Shown here: one piece after another, positions 24,995-33,923 of the stretch | Position numbering within the stretch: position 1 is the first letter of the stretch | Layout: every line of letters starts with the position of its first letter | NCBI RefSeq assembly: GCF_003594885.1 | Contig: NZ_QZEZ01000004.1 | Span: 103,629 to 167,628 of the forward strand | DNA from: Vallicoccus soli | GTDB lineage: Bacteria; Actinomycetota; Actinomycetes; Motilibacterales; Motilibacteraceae | Length of the DNA stretch: 64,000 bases | Direction: 5' to 3' | Notes under the pieces: generated by a model | What the model was told of the DNA's origin: nothing | The model's database searches: none | Seen by the model: the letters and a program-made list of their open reading frames with translations, nothing else | Made by a program: the position numbers and the translations under genes

Positions 24995-25603
24995 ATGGCA
25001 CCCGAGCGCCCCCGCACGCCGTACGACGCCGCGTCCCTCGTCGCGCTGGCGGCGGACGTCTTCACCCGGCGCGGGTACGACGGCACGAGCATCAGCGACC
25101 TCGCCCGCGCGGCCGGCCTCACCAAGTCGTCGATCTACCACCACGTCGAGGGCAAGGAGCACCTGCTCCGCCTCGCCCTGGAGCGCGCGCTCGACCCGCT
25201 CTTCGCGGTGCTCGACGAGCCGCAGGCCCGCGAGGGGGCCGCCCTCGCGCGGCTCGAGCACGTCCTGCGCCGGCAGGTCGAGGTCCTCGTGCGCGAGCTG
25301 CCGTACGTGACGCTGCTCCTGCGGGTCCGCGGCAACACCGAGACCGAGCGCTGGGCGCTGCAGCGCCGGCGCGAGTTCGACGCCGTCGTCGCCGGCCTCG
25401 CCCGCGAGGCGGCGGCCGAGGGCGACCTGCGCTCGGACCTGGACGCCGCCCTCGTCGCCCGGCTCGTCGCGGGCATGACCAACTCGGTCGTGGAGTGGTA
25501 CCGCCCCGCCGGCCAGCGCGCCGAGCGCGGCACCCGTCCCGGCGTCCAGCACCTCGCCGACACCGTCGTGCACCTCGCCCTGGACGGCTGGCGGGCCCGG
25601 TAG
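24995..25603 (+). CDS. paaR: TetR-family repressor PaaR of phenylacetate degradation
   Basis: 202 aa. TetR helix-turn-helix at about residues 13-58 (AADVFTRRGYDGTSISDLAR, AAGLTKSSIYHHVEGKEHLL). C-terminal ligand domain with VTLLLRVRGNTETERWALQR, as in actinobacterial PaaR. These repressors are released by phenylacetyl-CoA. Placed between the two divergent paa operons, each preceded by a related palindrome. The stop codon TAG is the first triplet of a dispersed repeat. Confidence 0.88.
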   Translation: MAPERPRTPYDAASLVALAADVFTRRGYDGTSISDLARAAGLTKSSIYHHVEGKEHLLRLALERALDPLFAVLDEPQAREGAALARLEHVLRRQVEVLVRELPYVTLLLRVRGNTETERWALQRRREFDAVVAGLAREAAAEGDLRSDLDAALVARLVAGMTNSVVEWYRPAGQRAERGTRPGVQHLADTVVHLALDGWRAR

Positions 25604-25743
25604 CGCCCTCCGCGCACGATCGCGGCGGGGAGGGGGTGGTCGCGGCCGGGCAGGTGCGTGGTCGTGGCCGGGGAGGCGCGTGGTCGCGGCCGGGGAGGCG
25701 CATGATCACGGCGGAGGAGGGACACCCCGCGGCGATCATGCGC
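25601..25743. repeat. Stop-abutting dispersed repeat with imperfect terminal inverted repeats and 22-nt array
   Basis: Starts with the same 19 nt as the copy at 6097. Left end GCGCACGATCGCGGCGGGG (25612-25630) is inverted at 25725-25743 with 17 of 19 matches. Inside are 22-nt tandem units at 25636-25657, 25658-25679, 25680-25701 and a diverged 25702-25723. The whole looks like a ~132-bp non-coding element. It fills most of the gap between paaR and paaA. Whether it is mobile, an RNA or a terminator is unknown. Confidence 0.75.
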
Positions 25744-25814
25744 TCGTGGTGCTCCGGCGGCCCTCCCCGGCGCGGCGGCGGGTTGACGGCGGGCGGGGGT
25801 GGCGGCACCCTGGG

Positions 25815-25832
25815 ACCGAACGATCGTTCGGT
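25815..25832. promoter_or_regulatory. PaaR operator upstream of paaA
   Basis: Perfect 18-nt palindrome ACCGAACGATCGTTCGGT, 15 bases before the paaA GTG and just upstream of its GGAGGG ribosome-binding site. TetR repressors typically bind such ACCGAACG-type dyads; a variant lies between paaI and paaR. Confidence 0.7.
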
Positions 25833-25847
25833 CGCTGAGGAGGGTCC

Positions 25848-26807
25848 GTGGACGACGCGCAGCGGGACGACGCGCAGCTGCTGGAGCGCTTCGAGGCGAT
25901 GGTCGCGGCGGACGAGCGGGTCGAGCCCAGGGACTGGATGCCGGAGGCGTACCGCAGGACGCTGGTGCGTCAGATCGCCCAGCACGCGCACTCGGAGATC
26001 ATCGGCATGCAGCCCGAGGGGAACTGGGTGACCCGCGCGCCGAGCCTGCGCCGCAAGGCGATCCTGCTGGCCAAGGTGCAGGACGAGGCGGGGCACGGGC
26101 TCTACCTCTACAGCGCCGCCGAGACCCTCGGCGTCGACCGCGCGGAGCTGCTCGACCTGCTGCACGCCGGGAGGCAGAAGTACTCCTCGATCTTCAACTA
26201 CCCGACGCTCACGTGGGCCGACATGGGCGCCATCGGCTGGCTGGTGGACGGGGCGGCGATCGTCAACCAGGTGCCGATCACGCGGTGCTCGTACGGCCCC
26301 TACGCCCGCGCCATGGTCCGCATCTGCAAGGAGGAGTCCTTCCACCAGCGGCAGGGCTTCGAGGTCCTCCACCACCTGTCGCACGGCACGCCCGAGCAGC
26401 ACGCGATGGCGCAGGACGCCGTCGACCGCTGGTGGTGGCCGTCGCTCATGATGTTCGGCCCGCCGGACGACCGGTCGCCGAACAGCGCGCGGTCGATGGC
26501 CTGGCGCATCAAGCGGTTCAGCAACGACGAGCTGCGCCAGCGGTTCGTGGACATGGCCGTGCCGCAGGCGCAGGCGCTCGGGCTCACGCTGCCCGACCCC
26601 GACCTGCGGTGGGACGAGGAGGCCGGCCACTGGCGGTACGGCCCCATCGACTGGGACGAGTTCGCCCGCGTCCTCACCGGCGACGGGCCGTGCAACGCCC
26701 AGCGGCTCGAGCACCGGGTGCGCGCGCACGAGGACGGTGCCTGGGTGCGCGAGGCCGCGACGGCGTACGCCCAGAAGCAGGCCGCGCGGGCCCGGGCGGC
26801 GGCATGA
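25848..26807 (+). CDS. paaA: Phenylacetyl-CoA 1,2-epoxidase subunit A
   Basis: 319 aa catalytic subunit of the soluble di-iron multicomponent epoxidase. Di-iron ligand helices are visible: [38 protein letters not shown] and [18 protein letters not shown] (ExxH patterns). Forms a heteromeric complex with PaaC and PaaB and receives electrons from PaaE. GTG start after GAGGAGGG. First gene of an eight-gene coupled operon. Confidence 0.96.
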   Translation: MDDAQRDDAQLLERFEAMVAADERVEPRDWMPEAYRRTLVRQIAQHAHSEIIGMQPEGNWVTRAPSLRRKAILLAKVQDEAGHGLYLYSAAETLGVDRAELLDLLHAGRQKYSSIFNYPTLTWADMGAIGWLVDGAAIVNQVPITRCSYGPYARAMVRICKEESFHQRQGFEVLHHLSHGTPEQHAMAQDAVDRWWWPSLMMFGPPDDRSPNSARSMAWRIKRFSNDELRQRFVDMAVPQAQALGLTLPDPDLRWDEEAGHWRYGPIDWDEFARVLTGDGPCNAQRLEHRVRAHEDGAWVREAATAYAQKQAARARAAA

Positions 26808-27178
26808 GCACCCCGGAGGTGCGGGCCGAGGGCGGGCACGGCGCGGTGCCGGTGGACGGCGTCGCGACGGGCGCGCAGGCGCCGACGCCGGCGTCGCGGC
26901 GCGACTGGCCGCTGTGGGAGGTCTTCGTGCGCGGGCGCCGCGGCCTGGCCCATACGCACGTCGGCAGCCTGCACGCCCCCGACGCGCCGATGGCGCTGCG
27001 CAACGCCCGCGACCTCTACACCCGGCGGCAGGAGGGCGTGTCGCTCTGGGTCGTCCCGTCCGCGTCGGTCACGGCGTCGAGCCCGGACGAGCGCGACCCG
27101 TTCTTCGCGCCGGCCGCGGACAAGCCGTACCGGCACCCGACCTTCTACGAGGTGCCAGACGGGGTGCAGCACCTGTGA
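26804..27178 (+). CDS. paaB: Phenylacetyl-CoA 1,2-epoxidase subunit B
   Basis: 124 aa. Core from about residue 33: [40 protein letters not shown] and a C-terminus [16 protein letters not shown], all diagnostic of PaaB. The usual protein is ~95 aa; here ~30 Gly/Ala-rich residues precede the core. No better internal start gives the four-base overlap with paaA, so the extension may be real. Confidence 0.95.
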   Translation: MSTPEVRAEGGHGAVPVDGVATGAQAPTPASRRDWPLWEVFVRGRRGLAHTHVGSLHAPDAPMALRNARDLYTRRQEGVSLWVVPSASVTASSPDERDPFFAPAADKPYRHPTFYEVPDGVQHL

Positions 27179-27939
27179 GCGCGGCGGTGGTGACGGCCGA
27201 GGTCGCGTACGTCCTGCGCCTCGCCGACGACGCGCTCGTCCTCGCCCAGCGCCTGGCCGGCCAGCTCACCCGGGCGCCGCAGCTCGAGGAGGACGTCGCG
27301 CTGTCGAACATCGCGCTCGACCTGCTCGGGCAGGCGCGCCCCCTGCTCACCCGCGCGGGCGAGCTGGAGGGTGCCGGGCGGAGCGAGGACGACCTCGCGT
27401 ACCTCCGCGAGGAGAGGGCTTTCCTCAACTGCCAGCTCGTCGAGGTGCCGGAGCGCGACTTCGCCGAGACCATCGCCCGGCAGCTGCTGTTCTCCTGCTA
27501 CCAGCTCCCGCTCTACCGCGTCCTCGCGACGAGCACCGACGAGGTGGTGGCGGGCGTGGCGGAGAAGGGCGCGAAGGAGGTCGACTACCACCGCGACCAC
27601 GCCGTGCAGTGGACGCTCCGGCTGGGCGACGGCACCGACGAGAGCCACCGGCGGATGCAGGCGGCCCTGGAGCGGCTGTGGCCGTACGCGGACGAGCTGT
27701 TCGAGAGCGACGACGTGACCCGCGCGGCGGCCGCGAGCGGCCTCGGCGTCGACCCGGCCGGGCTGCGCGCCGGCTGGGACGCCGACGTCGACGCCGTCCT
27801 CGCGGAGGCGACGCTGACCCGCCCGCAGCCGGTGCGCCGGGCGACGGGTGGCCGGCGGGGTGTGCACACCGAGGCGATGGGCTACCTGCTCGCGGAGATG
27901 CAGCACCTGCACCGCTCGCACCCGGGGGCGACGTGGTGA
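27175..27939 (+). CDS. paaC: Phenylacetyl-CoA 1,2-epoxidase subunit C
   Basis: 254 aa structural ferritin-like subunit of the epoxidase. Seen: RLADDALVLAQRLAGQLTRA, LSNIALDLLGQARPLLTRAG, EKGAKEVDYHRDHAVQWTLR and a C-terminal HTEAMGYLLAEMQHLHRSHP. GTG overlaps the paaB stop; the stop overlaps paaD. Confidence 0.95.
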   Translation: MSAAVVTAEVAYVLRLADDALVLAQRLAGQLTRAPQLEEDVALSNIALDLLGQARPLLTRAGELEGAGRSEDDLAYLREERAFLNCQLVEVPERDFAETIARQLLFSCYQLPLYRVLATSTDEVVAGVAEKGAKEVDYHRDHAVQWTLRLGDGTDESHRRMQAALERLWPYADELFESDDVTRAAAASGLGVDPAGLRAGWDADVDAVLAEATLTRPQPVRRATGGRRGVHTEAMGYLLAEMQHLHRSHPGATW

Positions 27940-28424
27940 CGGTCGCGGCGCTCGACGTCGAGCGTGCCCGCGCGGTCGCCGGCGGCGTGCCCGACCCCGA
28001 GGTGCCCGTGCTGACCATCGCCGACCTCGGCGTCCTGCGCGCCGTCGAGGAGGACGGCGGGCGCCTGCGGGTGACCGTGACGCCCACCTACTCCGGCTGC
28101 CCGGCCATGGACGCCATCCGCGACGACGTGGTGCGCGCGCTCGCCGCCGAGGGCTTCGGCGACGTCGAGGTCGTCACGGTGCTGAGCCCGGCCTGGACGA
28201 CGGCGTGGATGAGCGACGAGGGGCGGCGCAAGCTGGCCGCGTACGGCATCGCCCCGCCGCAGCGGCGCGCGGACGGTCCCGTCCTCGTCGCGCTGTCCGT
28301 GCGCTGCCCCCAGTGCGGCTCCCCCCGCACCCGCGAGCTGGCCCGCTTCGGCTCGACCTCGTGCAAGGCGCTGCGGCAGTGCGAGGACTGCCGCGAGCCG
28401 TTCGACCACTTCAAGGACCACTGA
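27936..28424 (+). CDS. paaD: PaaD, MIP18-type Fe-S assembly protein for the epoxidase
   Basis: 162 aa. DUF59/MIP18 domain with GVPDPEVPVLTIADLGVLRA and TPTYSGCPAMDAIRDDVVRA. The C-terminal metal-binding part has RCPQCGSPRTRELARFGSTS, then CKALRQCEDCREPF, a four- to six-Cys set. Needed for cluster maturation of the PaaABCE system. GTG at 27936 (another at 27933). Next gene starts directly after the stop. Confidence 0.93.
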   Translation: MTVAALDVERARAVAGGVPDPEVPVLTIADLGVLRAVEEDGGRLRVTVTPTYSGCPAMDAIRDDVVRALAAEGFGDVEVVTVLSPAWTTAWMSDEGRRKLAAYGIAPPQRRADGPVLVALSVRCPQCGSPRTRELARFGSTSCKALRQCEDCREPFDHFKDH

Positions 28425-29528
28425 GTGGGCGCCCCGACGACGACCGCCCGGCGCCCGCGCCTGGCGTTCCACCCGCTGCGGGTCTCCGAGGTCGAGCGGC
28501 TCACCGACGACGCCGTGGCGGTCTCCTTCGAGGTCCCCGAGGAGCTGAGGGGGGCGTACGACTTCGTGCCCGGCCAGCACCTGACGCTGCGGCGGGAGAT
28601 CGACGGCGAGGAGGTGCGGCGCAGCTACTCGATCTGCGCCCCCGCGGGGCAGGGCCGGCTGCGGGTGGCGGTGCGGCGCCTCGACGGCGGCGCGTTCAGC
28701 GAGTGGGCCACCCGCGACCTGCGCGCCGGCGACGTGCTGGACGTCATGACGCCCGCGGGCCGCTTCGGGGTGCCGTTCGTGCCGGGGCGGGCCCGCCACT
28801 ACGCCGCCGTGGCGGCGGGCAGCGGCATCACGCCCGTCATCAGCCTGGTCGAGACCGCGCTGGCGGTGGAGGCGGGCAGCCGCTTCACGCTGGTCTACGG
28901 CAACCGGACGACGGCCAGCGTGATGTTCCTCGAGGAGCTCGCGGACCTCAAGGACCGCCACCCGGACCGGCTCCAGGTCGTGCACGTGCTCTCGCGCGAG
29001 CCCCGGGACGCCCCGCTGCTGTCCGGCCGGGTCGACGCCGACAAGCTGCGGCTGCTGCTCGGCGAGGTCGTGGACCCGGCGGGCGTCGACGCGTGGTTCC
29101 TCTGCGGACCCGCCGGCATGGTGGAGCAGGCCCGCACGGCGCTGTCTGCGGCCGGCGTCCCGGACGGCGCCGTGCACCACGAGCTGTTCCACGTGGCCGG
29201 CGCGGGGCCCGCGACGCGCCGGGAGCGGTCCGACGCACCCGCGGGGGCGCGCAGCACCGTCACCGCGGTGCTCGACGGGCGCAGCACGACGCTGGAGCTG
29301 GCCGAGGAGGGCGAGCCGGTGCTCGACGCGGTCCTGCGCGTGCGGGCCGACGCCCCCTTCGCCTGCCGCGGCGGCGTCTGCGGCACCTGCCGGGCGCGGG
29401 TCGTCGAGGGCACGGTGCGGATGGAGCGCTCGTACGCGCTCGAGGAGTCCGAGGCGGCGGCCGGCTACGTGCTCACCTGCCAGTCCCACCCGACGAGCGA
29501 GCGGGTCGTCGTGGACTTCGACCAGTGA
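28425..29528 (+). CDS. paaE: Phenylacetyl-CoA 1,2-epoxidase reductase subunit PaaE
   Basis: 367 aa. Order: FAD-binding ferredoxin-reductase domain (YDFVPGQHLTLRREIDGEEV, RRSYSICAPAG), NAD-binding domain (AVAAGSGITPVISLVETALA, WFLCGPAGMVEQA) and a C-terminal plant-type 2Fe-2S domain (APFACRGGVCGTCRARVVEG, with the last Cys in YVLTCQSHP). Transfers electrons from NADPH to PaaA. GTG directly after the paaD stop. Confidence 0.95.
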   Translation: MGAPTTTARRPRLAFHPLRVSEVERLTDDAVAVSFEVPEELRGAYDFVPGQHLTLRREIDGEEVRRSYSICAPAGQGRLRVAVRRLDGGAFSEWATRDLRAGDVLDVMTPAGRFGVPFVPGRARHYAAVAAGSGITPVISLVETALAVEAGSRFTLVYGNRTTASVMFLEELADLKDRHPDRLQVVHVLSREPRDAPLLSGRVDADKLRLLLGEVVDPAGVDAWFLCGPAGMVEQARTALSAAGVPDGAVHHELFHVAGAGPATRRERSDAPAGARSTVTAVLDGRSTTLELAEEGEPVLDAVLRVRADAPFACRGGVCGTCRARVVEGTVRMERSYALEESEAAAGYVLTCQSHPTSERVVVDFDQ

Positions 29529-30265
29529 GCGGCGCGCTGCACGTCGACGTGCGCGAGGACCGCGTCGTCGCGACCATCGACCGGCCCGAGACCCGCAACG
29601 CCATCGACGCCGGGCTCGTGGCCGAGCTCCACGAGCTCTGCCGCCTGCTCGAGGACGAGCCGCGCCCGCTCGTCCTCGCCGGTGGCGACGGGGTCTTCGT
29701 GTCGGGCGCCGACATCCGCCAGCTGCGGGAGCGGCGGCGCGACGACGCCCTGCGCGGCATCAACTCGGGCCTGTTCGACCGGCTCGCCCGGCTGCCCCTG
29801 CCCACGGTGGCGGCGGTGGACGGCCACGCCCTCGGCGGCGGTGCGGAGCTCGCGTACGCCTGCGACTTCCGCGTCGCCACGCCCCGCACCCGCTTCGGCA
29901 ACCCCGAGGCCGGGCTCGGCATCCTCGCCGCGGCGGGCGCGACCTGGCGGCTGCGCGACCTCGTCGGCGAGCCGCTGGCCAAGGAGGTGCTCCTCGCGGG
30001 CCGCGTGCTGGACGCGCAGGAGTGCCTGGCCGCGCACCTCGTCACCGAGGTCGTCGAGCCCGCCGACCTGCTCCCCGCGGCGCACCGCCTCGTCGACCGC
30101 GTGCTGCGCAGCGACCTGCTGGCCCTGCGCCTGACCAAGCTCGCCCTGCGGGTGCCCGCCGGGGCGCACCCCGCGTTCGACGACGTGGCGCAGGCCGTGC
30201 TCTTCGAGACCGAGGAGAAGGAGCGGCGGATGACGGCGTTCCTCGAGCGCAGGTCCCGCCCGTGA
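29525..30265 (+). CDS. paaF: Enoyl-CoA hydratase PaaF-like
   Basis: 246 aa crotonase. Both catalytic glutamates are in place (GHALGGGAELAYACDFRVAT and FGNPEAGLGILAAAGATWRL), unlike the PaaG-like protein at 22482, so a true hydratase acting on 2,3-dehydroadipyl-CoA is likely. GTG overlaps the paaE stop, and the stop overlaps paaH. Confidence 0.87.
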   Translation: MSGALHVDVREDRVVATIDRPETRNAIDAGLVAELHELCRLLEDEPRPLVLAGGDGVFVSGADIRQLRERRRDDALRGINSGLFDRLARLPLPTVAAVDGHALGGGAELAYACDFRVATPRTRFGNPEAGLGILAAAGATWRLRDLVGEPLAKEVLLAGRVLDAQECLAAHLVTEVVEPADLLPAAHRLVDRVLRSDLLALRLTKLALRVPAGAHPAFDDVAQAVLFETEEKERRMTAFLERRSRP

Positions 30266-31119
30266 GCGGGCTGCCGGAGCGCACCGGGGTGCTCGGCGGC
30301 GGGCGGATGGGCTCGGGGATCGCCCACGCCCTGCTGCTCGCCGGCTCGCACGTCGTCGTCGCCGAGTCCGACGAGGCGCGGGCGGCCGCGGCGCGCGAGC
30401 GGGTGGCCGACGCCGTAGGGGCGAGCGAGCGCCGCGGCACCCTCCCGGAGCCGGTGGACGCCGTGCTCGCCCGCCTCACCACCGGCACGGGCGCCGCGGC
30501 GCTCGCGGGGTGCGGCCTCGTCGTCGAGGCCGTCCCGGAGGACCCCGCGCTCAAGGCGCAGGTCCTCGCGGCGCTGGACGCGGTCCTGGCGGACGACGCC
30601 GTCCTGGCGACCAACACGTCCTCCCTCGGCGTCGGCGAGCTGGCAGCCGCTCTCCGCCCGGACCGCGCTTTCCTCGGGCTGCACTTCTTCAACCCCGTGC
30701 CCGCCAGCGCCCTCGTCGAGGTCGTCGCGGGCCCCGGCACCGGCGACGCGCTCGTCGAGCGGGCCCGCGGGTGGGTCGAGGCCCTGGGCAAGACCGCCGT
30801 GGTGGTCCGCGACGCGCCCGGCTTCGCGAGCAGCCGGCTCGGCCTCGCCCTCGGGCTCGAGGCCGTGCGGATGGTCGAGGAGGGCGTCGCGAGCCCCGAG
30901 GACATCGACGCGGCGATGGTGCTGGGCTACCGGCACCCCGTCGGGCCGCTGCGCCTCACCGACCTCGTCGGGCTCGACGTGCGCCTCGGCATCGCCGAGC
31001 ACCTCGAGCGCACGCTCGGCCCGCGCTTCGCCCCGCCCGCGCTGCTGCGCGACAAGGTGGCCCGGGGCGAGCTGGGCCGCAAGACCGGCAGGGGCTTCTA
31101 CGAGTGGGAGGACCGATGA
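30262..31119 (+). CDS. paaH: 3-hydroxyacyl-CoA dehydrogenase PaaH-like
   Basis: 285 aa. Rossmann motif VLGGGRMGSGIAHALLLAGS at the N-terminus, the catalytic region ATNTSSLGVGELAAAL and LGLHFFNPVPASALVEVVAG (His), and a C-terminal dimer domain with DAAMVLGYRHPVGPLRLTDL and GRKTGRGFYEW. Oxidises 3-hydroxyadipyl-CoA with NAD+. Single-domain length, half of E. coli PaaH. Coupled to paaF and paaZ. Confidence 0.9.
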   Translation: MSGLPERTGVLGGGRMGSGIAHALLLAGSHVVVAESDEARAAAARERVADAVGASERRGTLPEPVDAVLARLTTGTGAAALAGCGLVVEAVPEDPALKAQVLAALDAVLADDAVLATNTSSLGVGELAAALRPDRAFLGLHFFNPVPASALVEVVAGPGTGDALVERARGWVEALGKTAVVVRDAPGFASSRLGLALGLEAVRMVEEGVASPEDIDAAMVLGYRHPVGPLRLTDLVGLDVRLGIAEHLERTLGPRFAPPALLRDKVARGELGRKTGRGFYEWEDR

Positions 31120-33173
31120 GCACCACCGCCGTCCGCGACGTCGCCGCCGTCGAGAGCTTCGTCGCCGGGCGCTGGACCGCGCCGCGGGGCGAGACGACGA
31201 CGCTGCTCGACGCCGCGACGTCCGAGCCGGTCGCGCGGATCGCCGCCACGCCGGTCGACGCCGCCACCGCCGTCGAGCACGGCCGCGCCGTCGGGGGCCC
31301 GGCCCTGCGGGCCCTCACCTTCCACGAGCGGGCGCTGCTGCTCAAGCAGCTCGCGCAGCACCTGCAGGGGCGCAAGGACCTGTTCTACGAGCTCTCCGCG
31401 CGCACCGGCGCGACGCGCCGCGACTCGCTCGTCGACGTCGACGGCGGCATCGGGGTGCTCTTCACGTACGGCTCGAAGGGCCGGCGCGAGCTGCCCGGCG
31501 GGCACGTGCTCCTCGACGGGCCCGCCGAGCCGCTGGGCCGGGGCGGGCAGTTCGTCGGGCAGCACGTCTACACGCCGCGGCGCGGGGTGGCGCTGCAGGT
31601 CAACGCCTTCAACTTCCCGGTCTGGGGGATGCTCGAGAAGCTCGCCCCGGCGTTCCTCGCCGGCGTGCCGACCGTCGTGAAGCCGGCCCAGCAGACGGCG
31701 TACCTCACCGAGGCGGTCGTGCGGGAGGCGCTGGCCAGCGGCCTGCTCCCCGAGGGGAGCCTGCAGCTGCTCGCGGGAGGGGCGCGCGGGGTGCTCGACG
31801 TGCTCGGCGACCAGGACCTCGTCGCGTTCACGGGGTCGGCCGCGACCGCGCAGGCGCTGCGCACCCACGAGGCCGTCCTGCGCGGCGGCGTGCGCTTCAC
31901 CTCCGAGGCCGACTCGCTGAACTTCTCGCTGCTCGGGCCCGACGCGGTGCCCGGCACCCCCGAGTTCGACCTCTTCGTGCGCCAGCTCGTCACCGAGATG
32001 ACGGCCAAGGCGGGGCAGAAGTGCACCGCGATCCGCCGCGCCCTCGTGCCGAGCGCGCTCGTGGACGCGGTCGTGGGGGCGGTGGAGGCGCGGGTCGCCG
32101 AGAAGGTGCGGGTCGGCCACCCGCAGGCCGACGGGGTCACCATGGGGGCCCTCGTCAGCCTCCGGCAGCGCGACGAGGTCCGGTCGCGGGTCGGCGACCT
32201 GCAGCGCTCGGCCCGGCTGGCCGTCGGCGACCCCGCGCGCTTCGACGTCACGGGCGCGGACGCCGACCGCGGCGCGTTCCTGCCGCCGCTGCTCCTCGTG
32301 GCCGAGGACCCGTGGCGCCCGGAGGTGCACGAGGTCGAGGCGTTCGGGCCGGTGAGCACCGTGGTCGGCTACGCCAGCACCGCCGAGGCGGTCGAGCTCG
32401 CCGCCCGCGGCCGCGGCAGCCTCGTCGGCTCGGTCGTCTCGAACGACCCCGGGGTCGTCCGCGACGTCGTGCTCGGCGTCGCCCCCTGGCACGGGCGGGT
32501 GCTCGTGCTCGACCGCGACAGCGCCGGCGAGTCGACCGGCCACGGGTCGCCGCTGCCGCACCTCACCCACGGCGGGCCAGGCCGGGCCGGCGACGGCGAG
32601 GAGCTCGGCGGCGTACGGGCCGTGCGGCACTTCATGCAGCGCACCGCCCTGCAGGGCTCGCCGCGCGCTCTGTCCGCCGTCACCGGCACCTGGGTGCCGG
32701 GTGCGCCGCGCCGGACCCCGCAGCGGCACCCGTTCCAGCTCTCGCTCGCCGAGCTGCGGGTCGGCGACAGCGTCGAGTCCGGGCCGCGGACCGTCACGCT
32801 CGAGGACATCGACCGGTTCACCGAGCTGTCGGGGGACCGCTTCTACGCCCACACGGACGACGAGGCCGCACGCGCGAACCCCTTCTTCGAGGGGCGCGTC
32901 GCGCACGGCTACTTCCTCGTCTCGCTGGCCGCGGGGCTCTTCGTCGAGCCCTCGCCGGGCCCGGTGCTCGCGAACTACGGCCTGGAGGACCTGCGCTTCC
33001 TCACCCCGGTGAGCCCGGGCGACGCGGTGCGCGTCGTCCTCACCGCCAAGAGCATCGCCCCGCGGGTGGACGCCGACTACGGCGAGGTGCGCTGGGACGC
33101 GCGGCTGCTCAACCAGCGCGACGAGCTCGTGGCCACGTACGACGTGCTCACCCTCGTGGCCAAGCAGCGCTGA
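31116..33173 (+). CDS. paaZ: Bifunctional oxepin-CoA hydrolase/3-oxo-5,6-dehydrosuberyl-CoA semialdehyde dehydrogenase
   Basis: 685 aa, two domains. Aldehyde dehydrogenase domain at ~1-515 with VALQVNAFNFPVWGMLEKLA, Glu in GGVRFTSEADSLNFSLLG and the nucleophilic Cys in TAKAGQKCTAIRRALVP. MaoC-type hot-dog hydratase domain at ~540-680 with LSGDRFYAHTDDEAARANPF and FEGRVAHGYFLVSLAAGLF. Opens the oxepin ring and oxidises the resulting aldehyde. Last gene of the operon; three bases separate its stop from that of a convergent gene. Confidence 0.96.
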   Translation: MSTTAVRDVAAVESFVAGRWTAPRGETTTLLDAATSEPVARIAATPVDAATAVEHGRAVGGPALRALTFHERALLLKQLAQHLQGRKDLFYELSARTGATRRDSLVDVDGGIGVLFTYGSKGRRELPGGHVLLDGPAEPLGRGGQFVGQHVYTPRRGVALQVNAFNFPVWGMLEKLAPAFLAGVPTVVKPAQQTAYLTEAVVREALASGLLPEGSLQLLAGGARGVLDVLGDQDLVAFTGSAATAQALRTHEAVLRGGVRFTSEADSLNFSLLGPDAVPGTPEFDLFVRQLVTEMTAKAGQKCTAIRRALVPSALVDAVVGAVEARVAEKVRVGHPQADGVTMGALVSLRQRDEVRSRVGDLQRSARLAVGDPARFDVTGADADRGAFLPPLLLVAEDPWRPEVHEVEAFGPVSTVVGYASTAEAVELAARGRGSLVGSVVSNDPGVVRDVVLGVAPWHGRVLVLDRDSAGESTGHGSPLPHLTHGGPGRAGDGEELGGVRAVRHFMQRTALQGSPRALSAVTGTWVPGAPRRTPQRHPFQLSLAELRVGDSVESGPRTVTLEDIDRFTELSGDRFYAHTDDEAARANPFFEGRVAHGYFLVSLAAGLFVEPSPGPVLANYGLEDLRFLTPVSPGDAVRVVLTAKSIAPRVDADYGEVRWDARLLNQRDELVATYDVLTLVAKQR

Positions 33174-33176
33174 GCC

Positions 33177-33778
33177 TCAGCCGAACGAGCCGGTCGTCAC
33201 CTCGCCCGCGGGCTCGTACGTCGCGAGGTGCACGCCGCCGGCCGTCGTGCGGCTCTCGACGACGCGCAGGACCTGCGCGGTGCCGGGGCCGAAGAGGCGC
33301 TTGCCCGTGCCCAGCACCACCGGGTACGTCACGAGGTGCAGGACGTCGACGAGCCGGTGCTGGAGCAGGGTCTGCAGCAGCTCGCCGCTGCCGTGCACCT
33401 GCAGCTCGGGGCCGTCGCCCTCCTTGAGCCGGCGCACGGCGGCGGGCACGTCGCCCTCGAGCAGCACCGACCGGTCCCAGGTCAGCTCGGGGCGCCCGCG
33501 GGAGGCGACGTGCTTCGTGGCCCGGTTGAGCGGCCCCGCGCCCTGCTCCTCGGACGCCTGCGGCCAGAACGCGGCGAAGATGTCGTACGTCCGGCGCCCA
33601 GCAGCAGGTCGAAGGGGCGTCCCATGACGCGCTCCATCGCCTCGCCGACCTCGTCGTCCCAGAGCGGCGCGGACCAGCCCCCGTACGGGAAGCCGCCGCT
33701 GGGGTCCTCCTCGGGGCCGCCCGGCGCCTGCAGGACGCCGTCGAGGCTCAGGAACGTGGTCGCGAGCAGCCTGCGCAT
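33177..33778 (-). pseudogene. Dihydrofolate reductase-family (RibD C-terminal-like) protein, single-base frameshift near 33597
   Basis: N-terminal frame: MRRLLATTFLSLDGVLQAPG, WDDEVGEAMERVMGRPFDLL. C-terminal frame: RTYDIFAAFWPQASEEQGAG, LQVHGSGELLQTLLQHRLVD, VVLGTGKRLFGPGTAQVLRV. The two join as one RibD-C/DHFR-like protein of ~200 aa if one base is added near 33597 (LLLGR-RTYDIF). Everything else is well conserved, so this is either recent decay or a sequencing error. ATG at 33778. Confidence 0.8.
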
Positions 33779-33923
33779 GGTGGGTCCTCCCGTCGCCGTA
33801 CGGCCGCCGCCCGGCGGCCGTACGGGGGAGACCCGGGGCGGGGCGGCCAGTCATCGCGGGCGTTTCCCCGGTCCCCGCGCCGGGCAGCAGGCGCTCCGTC
33901 GACGAGGCGACCAGAGGGGTGCC

